From NCBI GenBank assembly GCA_963281155.1, contig CAUJLY010000004.1:3472001-3536000 (forward strand): a stretch of 64,000 nucleotides of DNA. The letters run 5' to 3'. Shown here piece by piece: positions 9,985 to 23,775 of the stretch. This DNA comes from Rhabditophanes sp. KR3021 (Eukaryota; Nematoda; Chromadorea; Rhabditida; Alloionematidae). The notes beneath the pieces were generated by a model, which had not been told where the DNA came from, ran no database searches, and worked only from the letters and a program-made list of their open reading frames with translations. The stretch's first letter is position 1, and each line of letters begins with the position of its first letter. Made by a program: the position numbers and the translations under genes.

Positions 9985-12900
9985 TTAAAATGTACCGTCT
10001 GTTCCATTACTTTCATTATTTGAGTCATGTTGTAAATTGTCACTGCTGCTATTGTTAGCTTGAGCAGAGGCCAAGGCATTTCTACTTCCTGACGCTGGAC
10101 GTCTAAGATTGGTTCGTCTGGTGTTGACAGATGATCGTAATGTCAAGACTTCACGGTTCAATGTTTCATTAGTCTCATTCAAATCATCACGTTCACGTTG
10201 GAGAGCACGAGTTTTAGTTTTCTCTCTTGCAATTTCCTCTTCAAACTCGTCTATTTGACGGCGCATTTGGCGTTGTTTGATGGTGGATCTTTCAGCCTAA
10301 AATAGTCAATATTTTATAATGAATAATAATGTCTGTAGTTACCGTTTCCTTGGCTTGGTCGGCATTTCTCTTTTCGTCTTCGGCGGCTAAAGTAGCCTCA
10401 ACCAATTTCTTTTCTAATCTACGATGCTTTCTTGTAAGGACGGTCTTCTCAGTGCTTTCAGCTGCAACTTGTTCTTCCAGGAAAGTTATCTTGGTTTCAA
10501 GAGCAGCAATTTGGGTGCGGGATCTAGTTTGAGAAGAACTTTCGAGCTCCATCATTTTAGCCTTAAGCTCCCTATTAACTCTCTCCAAATTTTGTTTGTC
10601 AGCTTCAGATTTTTGACCATGACTACGTTCTGCAGAAATGTCTGAGGTCAATTGCTCTACTTGCGACTGAGCTTTGCGAAGTTTGTCCTGGACTAATTCG
10701 ACATTACTTTGTTCCTCTTCCAATTCATCTTCTAATTGGGAGATTTTACCTTCGTAACGTCTTTTGTCTTCTGGAGAAACGGCAGCTCCTTTTTTGATAG
10801 ATTCCTCCAATTCAGCAAGTTCGGCTTCAAGATTACGCTTAATAGCCAGCATGCTAGCATATTGCTCGGAAAGTCCTAGATTGTCCGATTCAAGAGTGCG
10901 TAATTTCCGCTCAACCTCCTTCAATATAGCGCCATTTTCATCACGAGTTTGACGAGCTTCCTCAGTTTCAGCTTGAGCATCCCGGAGCATCGATTGGAGT
11001 TTCTTTAATTGCTTGTTAAAATCATCCTTCAATTTATTTGAATTTTCCAATTGGATTTCCATTTCACTAAGTTGTGTTTCAAGCTTTTTACGTTGGTTAG
11101 TATTTGATAACTTATTTCTTCTTTCAATTTCAAGTTCATCTTCGAGCTCGCGAATGGTCTTTTGGAGCAACTTTCTTTTTTCTTCTCCTTCTTGTTCCTT
11201 TGCTGCGAGATTTCTGTCAAAGTCATTCTTCAGGGCTTGTGAGTTAACTTCCTGTCTCAGGCGATGATCTTCAGCATTTTGCATAGCTTCATCTAATTCC
11301 TCAACTTGACTCTTGTAGTGCAACAATTCAGCCTCGAGTAACCTTTTATTCTTTTCCAATTCATGAACATTTCTACCATAGTCATCTTTGTTTGAGACAA
11401 GATCATCCAATTCAATTTGAACCATCTTTTTGATTCTGTCACTCTCTTCAAGGTCAGCTCTAAGATTGTCAATTAAAGCACCCATGTTCAAAATCTTAGT
11501 TTCTTTCTCGCGACATTCTTGGGCCAATTGGTCTTTGTCAGTCACGGCATTGTTGAAGTTACTACGTTCCTCGAGAATTTGTTGGTCGAACTTGCGTTGT
11601 TTCTTTTCAATTTCCCTTAAAATACTGCGAGTATTTTCCAATTCGATGTTGACATCTTCAAGTTCTTGTTGAAGTTTTTTCTTAGATTTCTCTGTACGAT
11701 CCCGAGAAGCGTCAGCGTCGACTCCAGCTTTCAGAGCAGCTTCAAGATCTCTCTGAGCCTTCTTCTTGAACTCATCAAACTGTTGAAGATTGGCTTCTTC
11801 GGCCTTCTTTCTAGCATCAGCTAATTCTTTGCGAAGGTTAGCAACTTCACGTTCATGCAAGCTTTTAAGTCTTAGCAACTCTTCATCTTTTTCAAGGGAA
11901 GCAGTGACAGCATCTTCCAATGTTCGAATCTTGGTTTGAGCACTCAATTTTTGCCTAGTTTCGTCTTGTAAGGTTTCATTCATCTCATGCAATTGCATTT
12001 CCAAGCTAGCAATTTGTCTCTCCAAAACAGATGTATTCTGATCGTCACTTTCCTTTTGTTTGGAGATTAAGTCATATTCCTCATGAAGCTTTTGAAGTTC
12101 AAGCATAATGGTATGCTTTGATGATTCTGCATCGGCATATTTGGACTGAAGATCATTGCTGTTAACATCCAGAGCCTTTCTCTTTTTTTCAGATTCTTGC
12201 TTCTGTTGTTGGACAGTAGCCAGTTCTTCAGCCAAGTTTTTATTTTGGTTTTCTAGGCTTATCTTGGATTTTTCCATTTGAGCTCTAAGTCGACCTACTT
12301 GTTCGAGCTGATCACGTAACAATTCAATTTGTTCCTGATGTTGAGTTTTAGTTTCGTCTTGCTTCTCTCTAAACTGTTTAGCTTGAGTCTCCAGACTACG
12401 TTGAGCATGCAAGAGTTCTTCATCCTTCTTCTTTTGAATTTCAAGAGAAAAAGCAGTTTTGTCAGCAGCATCAATGCATTCAGTCTTCAAAGATTCCAAC
12501 TCCTCTGCAAGATCACGGCGAGAGCGTTCAGCTTTGTTGCAAGCATCTTTTTCGGTTTCCAAATCATCTTTCAACTCCTCAATTTGTAGTTCGCAATCAC
12601 GAATTTGCTTCTTAAGTTGAATGATAGTAGCAGCGTCATCATCCGACTTGGCCAGTAACTTCGCAATTTCTTCCTCGTGTCTCATTAATTGCTGACTCAT
12701 TTCTACTAGCTTCTCTGTTTTTTCATCAATTAATTCTTTTTGTTCGTTCAAATCTTGTTCAATTCTCCTTCTTGCCTTTTCAATCTCAGAACGCTGTTCA
12801 CGTTCTTTAGCAATTTCTTGTTCCAAATCTTGAAGATGTGATTCGTTTTTAGCGCGTTGCTTCATTGCTGCTTTTGATTTGTCTTCTTCTTCAATCAATT

Positions 12901-15900
12901 TATTGTTCATTTCATTAGAACGATCATCCAGAATTTTCTTTTCCTTTAGTAACTTTTCATAAGCATCCTTAAGCTCTGCCATCTGTTCCACGTTTACTTT
13001 TGACTTTTTGTCGACATTTTGCTTCTCCAATTGAATCTTCTGAAGATTATTTTCCTTATCTCCAATTTGACTCTCCAATTCTCTAACAGTAGAAGTCAGC
13101 CGTTCCTTTTCAACCATGTAAAGATGAATCTTTTGATCTTCATCCTCGAGCCGAGCTGTTAGGTCATTGCACACATTTTCTAATTCAGATACACGAGCTT
13201 TCATCCGCTCGTTAAAATCTTCGATCTCGGCTTTTTCTTCACTTTCTTGTTGAAGTTGTTGGGCTAATAATTGGCGGTCTTGAGTAAGGGTCGCATTACG
13301 AGTCTTCACCTCCTCAGCTTCAGCCGCAATTTGTTCCAATTTAGCTTGAGCACTACGCAACTCATCATTTTTAGCTGATAACTCGGACTCGGCATTCGTT
13401 ACCTGGAGTAAAGGCTTTACTTTGGTAAACAACCTCCACCATTGCCAATTTCTTAACTTCAACCAGGAAAGGCCATTTCTTTGCAACAAGCGAATAGCAT
13501 TAGACTGTTGGAATCTCATCTTGAAACGTTTCTTGGCAAGGAAACCTCTGCAAATGGCTTGGAATCTGACAATCAAGTCTGTCAATTTGAGATCCCTTTC
13601 TTCTTCAAGTTTGGCCAATACACCAGCGCGGAAGAAAATTTTAGATTGCCCAATTCTGTACAAATTAACATCCAAATCAAGATTCTCAATAATCTTTTTC
13701 ACTGACTTTTTCCCATCCATGAAGCTTTTAGGAATTGCATTAGGAGCTAGAATCTCGTAGCGATGGCGGAAGTCTTGGAATGGGATTCGGTTTGGAAAAC
13801 CTTGTCTGCATATTCTGATGCCTTCAAGGACTCCATTACATCTCAATTGCTCAAGAACGAGTAAGGGGGAAACTTTGCCTGGTTTTTTTTCGTGATTTGG
13901 AATAATACAGCGAACAAAGTGAGGGACAGTGTTTCTCAAAGTAGCCATCAATTTAGCCAATTGATCCTTGTAGACTTGAGAGACAGTTCTAAACATTCCC
14001 TTTCTACTTCTGGCTCCGAAAGCACTTGAAGAAGCATCGGCAGCTCCCATCCCAGCAAACTCGGCATCTTTCCAAATACTTGAGACGAAGGCATCGCTTG
14101 AATTTTGCATCAGCGAAACGACATTTTCATTCAAGGGGTCCATATTTTTCATTAGCCATTGATCGGCACTGTAGTCGACTCTGCCAGCATAGTGGATAAT
14201 TGCAAAGTCGCTTTTAGATCTCATTTCGGAAACCAAGAATTTTGTGTTCTTGTCGTGATTGTGAGCAAGTTTTTCAACCAAGGAACGATCAGTCGCTTTA
14301 GGGAATAGGCACTCCTCGTCCAACAAAGCTAAAACTCCCATATGTTTGTCAATCAGGTCAATTGTTGGTTGCAAATCCAAGCCAAAGTCAATGAACTTCC
14401 AGTCGATCCCTTCACGTTGGTATTCTTCTTGCTCTAACACAAACATAGTATTATTGAAAAGTTGCTGAAGTTTTTCATTGGTGTAATTGATACATAATTG
14501 CTCAAAACTGTTAATCTGGAAAATCTCAAAACCAGCAATATCAAGAATACCGATGAAGGATGCTCCTTGGCGTCTAGTCCTGTCGAGGGACTTGTTTAAT
14601 CTACTAACTAGCCATTTGAACATTTGTTCGTAGCAAGCTTTGCTGATAGCTTCAACGGAAAATTCGGCTTGTTCCTTTGATTGAGCTTTTTGAACAAATT
14701 CTCTACCGACCTTAATTCGTGGACGCAAAAGAGATTTGGGTAAATTCCTGAACAGGAATTCCAAGTAAGTGACAAACTTTCTGAGCAACACTATCGTCAA
14801 TAATGGCAGCTTGATCCGACTTCTTTTCCTGAGTGAATTCAATGTTTCCAAACAAAAGAACGGTGCTGACAATCTTGAAAATGGAATCAATCTCATCATT
14901 TTGGAAGCCCATAATTTGCATTGCCTTGATAGTACTCTTGTACTCTACACCATCGTCGACATTAGGCAAACTGATGTAGCCATTGTTCAAGTATCTATAT
15001 TGATCACTCTCCATCAACAACAAGTTTTTCTTTTCTTCGTTTGATGCTCCTTTGAGTAGTTGGTAAAAAACATGGAACGATCTTTCATCGGCAGCTTGTC
15101 GACAAGTACGAGATTTTTCGAGCAAGTAAAATTCAATGTTCCCTCCAGAAATAAATCCGGACATGTCAAAGTTAATTCTAATAAACTTTCCAAATCTTGA
15201 ACTGTTGTCGTTCTTAACAGTCTTGCTATTTCCAAAAGCTTCTAAGATTGGGTTGGCTTGCAAAAGTTGTTGCTCAAGTTCTCCCTGAAATGAACAATTG
15301 CTAACTGATTGCTTTTCTTTTAAACATACCTTTGAAATAGTATCACTTTTTCCGTGTTTGGCAGATCCGGCTACAGATGCTAGATACTGAATCACTTTCT
15401 TTGTATTTTCCGTTTTTCCGGCTCCAGATTCACCAGTACATAAGATTGACTGATCTTCGTGTTCGGAAAGCATTGAACGATACGCCGTGTCAGCAATGGC
15501 AAAGATATGTGGTGGCATCAAGTTACGTTTGCGGCCTTTGTAGGTATCAATTAGAGTCTCTGAATAAATCGGGAGACGCTTGTAAGGATTAACGACCACG
15601 CAGAAAAGACCAGAATATGTCTAAACAATCAATTGAAGAAAGGATAAAATTTAACTTACATAAATTAAGTCCGAGTAGTACCGTTCCTTGAGGTTGTGCA
15701 AAACACTAGCTTCATTGAGACAAGTAAGCTCTGCCATGTCTTCAACTTTATCGAACTTAGGTGGATTCATCCTCTGGTAGTCATCTTTGCTTAAAGTCAT
15801 AATTTTGCCTGTTTCCAGAATCTCAATTACGGCATCATCATTACGCTCTTCCTTAATTGACCCAACAACGAATCCTTCCTTTTCACTAGGTACCCATACC

Positions 15901-16064
15901 AACTTCTTTTTAGACCATTCAGTTTGCATACTCGGGTCATGAACAGCATTTCTTTGAACTCTCAAACACTGCAGGCTCTGTTCAACTTTTTGATTGACAG
16001 ATGCGCCCTTTCCTTTAACATTTCCTTGAAGATGATTATTCTCCGCATTGAGTTTGGCACTCAT
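9985..16064 (-). CDS. nmy-2: Non-muscle myosin II heavy chain
   Basis: Four exons: 15660-16064, 15330-15620, 10343-15284 and 9985-10296. After allowing for one extra base the product is 1,982 residues, the normal size for non-muscle myosin II. The motor has Walker A G-E-S-G-A-G-K-T (about residue 198), switch [11 protein letters not shown], switch II D-I-A-G-F-E and the reactive-thiol helix [12 protein letters not shown]. An IQ region, a heptad-rich rod and a short non-helical Ser/Asn-rich tail follow. The N-terminal S-M-Q-T-E-W...V-W-V-P and tail type place it with Drosophila zipper/C. elegans NMY rather than muscle myosins. It is the actin motor of cytokinesis and cell-cortex contraction. 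At 14738-14740 a GGG run shifts the frame by one base near residue 413; both sides encode conserved motor sequence. The symbol marks the orthology group; nmy-1 versus nmy-2 cannot be decided. Confidence 0.93.
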
Positions 16065-17624
16065 GATATGCTAAAATTAGATACAATCAGTTAAACAACG
16101 ACACACTAAACTGTCAAAATCAGATATAAACGCACGACGTTCTATTTTACGAACACTTATTTAAAATACAAATCGGCGAGGTTGTAGAGTACTCCCTGTT
16201 ACATGTAACACCACGATCGATGGATGCTCCTTGGAATGTTCCTTGCGTGTAACATTCAAATAGCGCCTTAATCATCATTTTATGAGGAATGTTCAATATA
16301 CGCCCTTCCAATTTTGGCAGCAAATTTAAAATCACCAAGATGTTTGCATTTAAGAAAATGTAATTGAAACAATCTTAAAAATTATAATCATCATATAATA
16401 TGTCTCAAAGCCTAAGGTAACTTAATAATTTTATAAATAATTATACACGTAAAAGACTTTCCTAAAAATAGACAAAACTGGTTAAGGCTGCAAATATTTT
16501 TAAGATGTTACAAAATATTATTTAAATGATGATGATAACCCAATATTGTTTTACATCTAAACTTAAATAAAAGAATAGTGCAATAAAATAAATGTATGGC
16601 GTGATAGTATTGTATGGACAAGTACTCAAACAAAAATCTAAGACATTGTTTTGAAACAGTACTATTATCTTAATACGGCATGTGAAATATAAATTTGGAT
16701 TATATCTTTAAAAAGTAAAAAATATCTATTCATCAAAATAAAATGCAGGAAATGATATATCTTAGAGTAAATTTGAGAGCTAACACATGGCGAAATAAAT
16801 TGATTTAAGGACAGTACAGTTATACAAAACACATTAAACGATGATGAACAGTTGCACCACTATACATTTTTACGTATCACATCTCAAAAAAATGAACGGC
16901 ATTTGGTCATCAAATTTAAGTAACTAAATATATGCAATATAATTTGGAAGAAATTTGCATTTATAGATGTCACAATATTTGGCTGAAGTGTACAATGACG
17001 ACTTACCCTTCTTGTACTTAGTTTTTGATTGGAATTTATAAAATGACAAGATTAAGATCGAATTTAAATTATTCAACTCTAAAACATTTATGTATACCAT
17101 CATACGATTTATCACACTTAAATTTGGTTAAAGAAATATGTAATTATACTACACATCCATCATATTTTAAAAACAATTGTAATTAAATAACGATATTTTA
17201 AACAATTTCCTGCTTTGGTGCATATCTAATTACGAAAATACTGAATGTTTTGCAATAATGTACTCATGATAAGAATGTTTTGGAAGTAATTTTTAATCAT
17301 ATTTCCAAATAAGCAATTAAACTTTGTATTATTATCAAAGTCAAATTTGAATTAAGTAAGATTAATTATTAGAAGGTTATTTTATTTAGTCAAAGTTAAT
17401 TTTAACAGTTAAATGAAAGTAAGTTTATTTTTAGTGTTTGCTCCCGGACAGTAAAAAATAATTTATAAGGAGAGTAGTCTTTAATATGATTATAGATAAA
17501 TTTGTTTTATTTGTAATTATGTTGGAGATCATGATTCAAGCACGTAGTAGAAATAGTTTGTATCGTTCAATATAAAACGCAGTAGTCTATTATTAAATAG
17601 AGTTTTACATAGTACTACACGGTT
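16065..17624. other. Intergenic, no gene seen
   Basis: AT-rich spacer of about 1.55 kb containing the 5' flank of the myosin gene and the 3' flank of the zinc transporter gene. Short open frames here have no recognisable features. Confidence 0.55.
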
Positions 17625-19119
17625 TTACACACTTTTAACTGGATCTATCACTGAAATTTCGGACATCTCAAACGACATGGTATCGGATGGTGTAGATGTG
17701 CGGGAAACTTGAACAGTAATGAACCAAAATCCATTGTTTCGTTTCAGACTTTTGGTTACATCCGAAATGACCAATTCAAATGCAGCATCGTCTGTTGTTT
17801 CCACATGAACCGATACCGCTATTTTTTCCATTGACAAGGACCACAATCTTAGTGAATGTAAACCGGTTACATCATTACATCGCAATATTTGCTGCTTAAC
17901 TTCTTCATGATTTATGTGAGCTGGAGTAGCTTCCATCAAAATTAAAACAATGTCTCTAATGACATGAGCTGTTGTAAACTAAAAAGCATTTAATTATAGA
18001 AAGTAATCAAAGAGTTTGTTGGCTTTTATGTCATTTGCAAAATAACCATCTGAACCTGTATAATAAATTACATTTTTTGCTATTAAAACCTACCAAAACT
18101 AAAATAGAAAAGAAAAATGTACAAATTGGGTCGGCGATTCCATAACCAGTGAATTTAATAATTAATCCGGCAATTAGAACTCCAAAAGACTGCAAAAGGT
18201 CTCCAAATACATGTACAAATGCCGCTTGAATATTAAGATTTTTTCCGTGTGAATGACCATGATCATCCTCGTCGCTTTCAGAAGTCAGGTGTGATTTGCT
18301 ATTTCTATGTTCATGTAAATGTTCTGGATCAATATCCTTTTTTCCTTTTTTTTCCATTTTGACTTTCTCAATTTTCTTTTCAGATCCACCATGAGAGTGA
18401 CCATGATCTTCGGCCTTATGAGAATGAGACATTCCAAAGTGTGAATGTGACTGATTACCAAAGTGCAATACAGCAGCCATAATCAAATTAAAAACAACAC
18501 CTGCACTAGCCGTGATAAGCATTGTATTGGCATCTACTTCAAAATCGTTATTATATATTCTCTCTGCAGCCATAATTATCAGTGCTGTTGTTAAGATATA
18601 AATGAGCACAATACTAAAATCAAAAAAAGATTAGATATGACATCACTAGTTTAATATATGCGTATTTACAACAAATAGATCAAAATTTAATGGAAAACCA
18701 AAATATAATTTGAAAGACAATCAAAATGTTACTCACCTAGCCATCGCTCCTATGATTTCCGCCCTATAGAAACCGAAACTATATTTGGAAGTTGGTTTTC
18801 TTCTTGCCATTCTGATAGCAATAATTGAAATTAAGAATCCGGCCAAGTCAGAAATCATGTGGAATGCATCCGTAAGAATAGCTAGTGACCCTGAAAGTAT
18901 TCCTCCCGTCACTTCAATGCCAATAAATACAAGCGTAAGACATGATACTAAAATCAAAACTTTTTCAGCTTTAATCGATGTGGCAGTTGGTTTAGTTTCG
19001 ATTAAAGTATCAGGATCACAGCACAATACGATTTTGGTTTCTTTTCTCCTGGGTCTGATTTCATCTTCAGAAATAGCTGAGGAAATTGTATTAATCGAAA
19101 TGTTATCATTCGTAACCAT
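17625..19119 (-). CDS. ZnT-type zinc transporter (SLC30/CDF)
   Basis: Three exons (18737-19119, 18094-18613, 17625-17978) give 418 residues with in-frame GT...AG junctions. The six-helix cation diffusion facilitator plan is clear. TM2 carries H-M-I-S-D and TM5 carries H-V-F-G-D, the two H-x-x-x-D zinc-site halves of the ZnT2/3/4/8 class. Between TM4 and TM5 is a histidine-rich loop with several H-G-H-S-H and H-S-H clusters. The last exon holds the cytosolic ferredoxin-like domain after the conserved I-L-M-E-A-T-P. The protein should exchange Zn2+ for H+ out of the cytosol into vesicles or across the plasma membrane. C. elegans relatives include cdf-2 and ttm-1; I cannot pick one. Confidence 0.9.
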
Positions 19120-21264
19120 CCTATGTTATATATCAAAATTTAAATACTTAGATCTGTAATAGGCAATATTTAGTTGATTAAAAATATTTATTTAATGGAA
19201 ATCAAATATTTTTTTAAAGAAGGAACAGTAGTTAACTGATATAAAATAAGAATGTGCGACAATAATTAAGAAAAAAGATGCAGAACGTAATGGAACAAAA
19301 CTTCATTGCGCATACGTGATCATTGTAACTACATATGATAATTATGCACATATACTAGTAATACAAATATCTAAAATAATGGAAAGATGGTTTTGTTTAA
19401 AAATTAAGTTAATTATTTTGGAAATAGTGTGATTCTTGGATGAAAACTATTATTGGCAAAACATGAAAGTTATCAAAGTTATATAAAATGATATGTACAT
19501 TTGCTTCTTGAAGCTTGATTTTTTGATCAGGTTTAAAATGCGGTACTTTAGTTAAAGACAAAAAATTACTATGCTGATTTCATGATAACATTTTAATCTT
19601 TATATCTACATGTGTTATCACAACCAAAATTAGTACTTCAGCATGTTAAATAATGTCGAGAGGTTATAAATTAATCAAATATGATATAATATGTAGAGTG
19701 TATGCAAAAAGGTTATAGCTCATATATAATAGTTCATCCTTAATAATATGATCAAAAACTTGATGCAATCTTATTATATAATACGATTACAGCTCAGGCA
19801 GTGAATAAGGAAAGGGGGCATGTATTAATTATCACATTAAAATGACGTCTATTCATTCATTTTCTATACTCTGAAATCATCACTAATCTTATCGCCATTA
19901 TAAGAATACTTTTTTCTCAAAACATGAAGTACTTAGATGAGTCAGAGTAGTTCCTTTGATATAAATGAATAAGCATACATACCATCATCGAAATATCTAT
20001 TCACAATTCCTTGAACACTTATATGTTATTTAAATTATTTGTCCATGATTTTTCTGTAAATAACATAGAATTAAATAGTAATCAAAACTAAATAATGATC
20101 AAAACTAAATTCACAAAGATTGAAAAGAAGGATAAATATTATTTATTTTTAACAAATACTGCAAATTCATCCAAGCACATGGCTAAAAAACATATCAACA
20201 ATACCCTCCCTGAATGATTTGTAATATTAGTAGAAATCTATTAGCATTTTAAATATTATGTAATTATAATCATTTATATTGTCACGTAGGCGTTAACATA
20301 CCATCCTTTCCCTAATATAAAATATAATATTTAACTTTAAAGGGTAAATTGATAATTTTTAATGAATCAAAATTAAACGAGTGTACATCTTTATGTAACC
20401 TTTTGGTATTCTAAAAAACACATTTTTACAGTAAAATGATCATAAACGACCAAGGTAATTTATTTCAATCATCGTTAACTATATCGCTTGACTTTTAATG
20501 TTCATCTTATAGTCTTTGAATTTAAGAAGCAAACTTTTAAACATACTTCATCTCATTTTGAATACCAAACCCTGCATTATTTCACCATTTCTTCTCAATT
20601 TAAAGTATTTTGGAAAAGCAAAATCAAAAAACATATCATTAACCTAAAATTAATTTATCAGTAAATGTGCAGTACATGCATCTCAGATGAATTATAGGTT
20701 GACTTAAAAAATATGAGACACGATTAACCTTATGATCACACACTACAAATAATGGCAGCATCTATTGTTATTTGCAAACTCAGAAAATTTAGTGAATTAT
20801 GTTAATCACATTAATTGTATCAGTCATATTTCTTATATCAATCACACTACTTATACAAATCACATCAATTATAAATATCATATCAATTACAACAATTGTG
20901 GCAATTATCTTTGGTCCAAATGTTTATTCTTTGAACTTTCACTACAAATGTTGTATATGTAGTGTATGTGAATGTATAAGCATTTTTAAATTAAAGACCA
21001 AATAAGTTAAAAGTCAATTAAATTTTTGCAATTTAGAATGCACATAACCATTACTTCAAAAAGCATGCACTTACTATGACACTAGATTGGCAAAAGTCAT
21101 TATCAAGTTTAAAAGTATATTGTACAAAATTGGAATTTAAAGGGTAGGAGGGCTAAATTTAGATAGTTAAAAAATGTATTCTTGGGTCAAATAGGGCAAA
21201 AACACAGATAATATATTTTGACTTCATCAAATACAACATCACTATAAATGTGGCTTTTCTTTTG
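19120..21264. other. Intergenic, only a short tandem repeat seen
   Basis: Upstream flank of the zinc transporter and of the next plus-strand gene. Apart from the hexapeptide-period repeat listed at 20798-20905 I see no gene, RNA or mobile element. Confidence 0.5.
20798..20905 (+). repeat. Degenerate 18-bp tandem repeat, about six copies, open in one frame
   Basis: Copies start at 20798, 20816, 20834, 20852, 20870 and 20888. In the plus frame they read as six hexapeptides of the type Y-x-N-H-I-N, the conserved part being A-A-T-C-A-C-A-T-like. No ATG-initiated gene surrounds them, so I treat it as a sequence repeat and not a protein. Confidence 0.5.
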
Positions 21265-23052
21265 ATGCATACTATTACTATTATTCACAATATTTTTTTG
21301 TCTTTTTGCTATTATCAATTTATTGAAGGAATAAAATTAAGGACATTTCCAGTTTCCCAATTACTTTCCCGTAACGCAAAATTTAATGACACTGCCGATG
21401 TTATCACGTACAAAAATGATATCATTTGGTCTCGAGAGTCACGCTTTCATCCTGAATATAGCAAAACATTCAAATCATTACCAGATAACATTTTCTCAAA
21501 AAGGTTAGTAATAAATAATATGGTATAAAATTGGTCAATTATGGTGTCTTGCACACTTAAAATAAATAAAAAATTGTTACCTAACATATTAGCTCAAAAT
21601 TGTTACCTAACATATTAGCTCAAAATTGTTACCTAACATATTAGCTCAAAATTGTTACCTAAAATATTAGTTCGAAATTGTTACCTAACATATTAGTTCA
21701 AAACAGTCCCTGGCATATTTGTCAAAATATAAGTTTTCCTTTTTAGTAAACTTTGCTTCAAACAATCATTAATAACGCACTCATTAACCATATCACTAAA
21801 TAAAACGTATCATATAATAGATGTCTACACTTATTTTTGAAACAATCACCCCTATCTTGACTACATTATATAATATTTTAACTTAATATCTACGATTTTT
21901 AAATAGGGTTATTAAGGCATGATGATGATAAGAATTAATAATATTAATTTGATTGATCGGAGATTTTTTGACGCCTTAATGACATGAACATGTAGAGAAT
22001 AACATTTTTAGAGTGGTAATTAAAATTATTTATCATAAATGTTATTCTTATGTGCACGTGGGTAAGTTTTAAGTTGAATAGGTAAAATAATCAGCTTTAA
22101 TCTTCAGAGATTTGATACATACAAGACGGGAAATAACTTACATAAATATGTTCATATTAGGAAGTTACATGGAATATTGTACTAATTGGGTAAATTTAGA
22201 AATTAATTGATACCAACTAATTACTACAAAGTGCATCATTTTTTGAGGCAGACTTTTCGTATACGATGAAATATTTACTAATTATTTATTTTGAAATAAC
22301 CAAAGATGCATTAATCGCTCACTTGATTTTAAAATATTTTTCAAGAAAAATTTCACTTTTCACCGAACTTGATACAGGAATCTACTTAAAACGCACAGCA
22401 AATTTTTATAATAATCAGTCATGTTTTTTAGATAATTTAAGAGGCTTCGTTTTATTTTAACCAAAAAGCTTTGATTTGATCTTGATTAAAAGATTTGATA
22501 GCGTAAGTATTGTGCTATCTATAATAAATATACCAGTTAACAAGGATGTATACTTCAAACTATTTTTGTTTAAGTTCTCGTCAAATTTGTTATTTAATAA
22601 ATAGTTATAAAAAAAGATGGAAATATGTAGGTATAGTAATTTGAAAAAAAGAATCACGATGTTTACATGTATCATGTTATTGTGTATGATACATAATTTA
22701 TTTACTGGCAAAGTAAAATATTAAAAGGTCTTCAAATGATAACGAGTCCAATTGACATTTTTGAATTTTATTGCTAAATAATTTTAGAGATAGTTCCTTA
22801 TCAATGTATGTTTCTTTTACAATCCTTGGCGGAATAATACTGTTTATTGTAGCTGCTATGATCCATCACGTATTATCCGTCAATGAACCCAAGCAATTAG
22901 AAAAAAGAAGAGATGAAATATTAAAGCAAATGGAAAATTCTATTTCGTTAATAGCACATCCGGTTGGTTTAGATTTCGAAGTTGCGCAATTGCAGGCGGA
23001 AAGAAGCCGTAAGAAAAGTTTAACAGATATTTTTAGACAATTCAAGTTGTAA
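21265..23052 (+). CDS. Small single-pass membrane protein, unknown family
   Basis: Two exons, 21265..21503 and 22788..23052, give 167 residues; the A-G|A junction keeps frame and both splice sites are canonical. I chose the ATG at 21265, which opens a hydrophobic N-terminal stretch that could be a signal peptide. A strong transmembrane helix (about residues 88-108: F-T-I-L-G-G-I-I-L-F-I-V-A-A-M-I) follows, then a charged cytosolic tail with K-R-R-D-E-I-L-K-Q-M and R-S-R-K-K. I do not recognise the family. The 1,284-nt intron is unusually long for this window and contains a 26-bp tandem repeat. Confidence 0.6.
21570..21724 (+). repeat. 26-bp tandem repeat, about six copies, inside an intron
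   Basis: Units start at 21570, 21596, 21622, 21648, 21674 and 21700, each built on AAAATTGTTACCTAACATAT plus TAGCTC. The first three are identical, the next two differ by two or three bases and the last is diverged. Repeats abut with no spacers. It lies in the intron of the small membrane protein gene. Confidence 0.9.
22266..22460 (+). other. Protein-like open frame in an intron
   Basis: An ATG frame of 64 codons inside the 1,284-nt intron of the small membrane protein gene. Its middle (F-T-E-L-D-T-G-I-Y-L-K-R-T) looks more protein-like than expected from AT-rich noise. I do not recognise it. It may be an alternative exon, a relic or chance. Confidence 0.2.
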
Positions 23053-23775
23053 TTATAGAAATTTGCCTTTCTACTTCTTAATAAAGTAATGTATCACAAC
23101 ATGATATGATTGTTGGTGTCCTTCTAATTACGACTAATTCCATGCATATAATAAGTATATACTTTTCAGTATTTGTCACCTTTCAATTCTCTGTTCAACT
23201 CTATCAAATTCAACCAATACTGTAGTTGTGATGCTCTATCAAAATTAAATTAAAGTTATTTTTATTTATCATATTTACAAGGTCATTCCTGATCATCTGT
23301 TAACCAAAGAATCTTCTCTTATTAGGCCTTAACCTAGAGAATGTTTTTTATAAATGAATGAATAAATTGAAAAAAGCCTTAATTATTAAATCAAACTTGT
23401 ATATATTTAACTATTTATTTTTAACATGATACTTTGCACTCAAAAAATGAATTGAAAAACATACAGCAAGTATATACTAAGTTGAAAGCATTTTGTTACA
23501 TAAATGGTGTAATTTATTAAAGTTAAATGAGTGAAGATTTGAATAAATAAAAAGCAAATGAAGAAATACTAAGTCATAAAAAGAGGTGAGAATAAAAGCA
23601 AGAAAGCATCATATTCTTGTTGAATACGGATGTGCAATAAAAGTTGTTGTCCACCCGCAAAACAAACATATGTTATAAAATAAAGGAAAATACCGATATA
23701 CAAATTATTCAATGATATTTGACAAATATTCAATGATTCTTGAATTATGGTTTAAAGCTGGCTTGTAAATTATGT
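23053..23775. other. Intergenic, convergent 3' flanks
   Basis: Spacer between two convergent genes (small membrane protein on plus, ABCD4-type gene on minus). AATAAA-type signals occur near 23079 on the plus strand. No gene seen. Confidence 0.55.

Noticed and set aside
13422..13760. 112-codon plus-strand frame, with several others across 10.3-15.6 kb
   Set aside because: Antisense shadows of the myosin heavy chain; composition mirrors the sense strand.
21570..21724. CRISPR-like array
   Set aside because: Direct repeats abut without spacers, units drift in sequence, and the setting is a eukaryotic intron; it is a plain tandem repeat.
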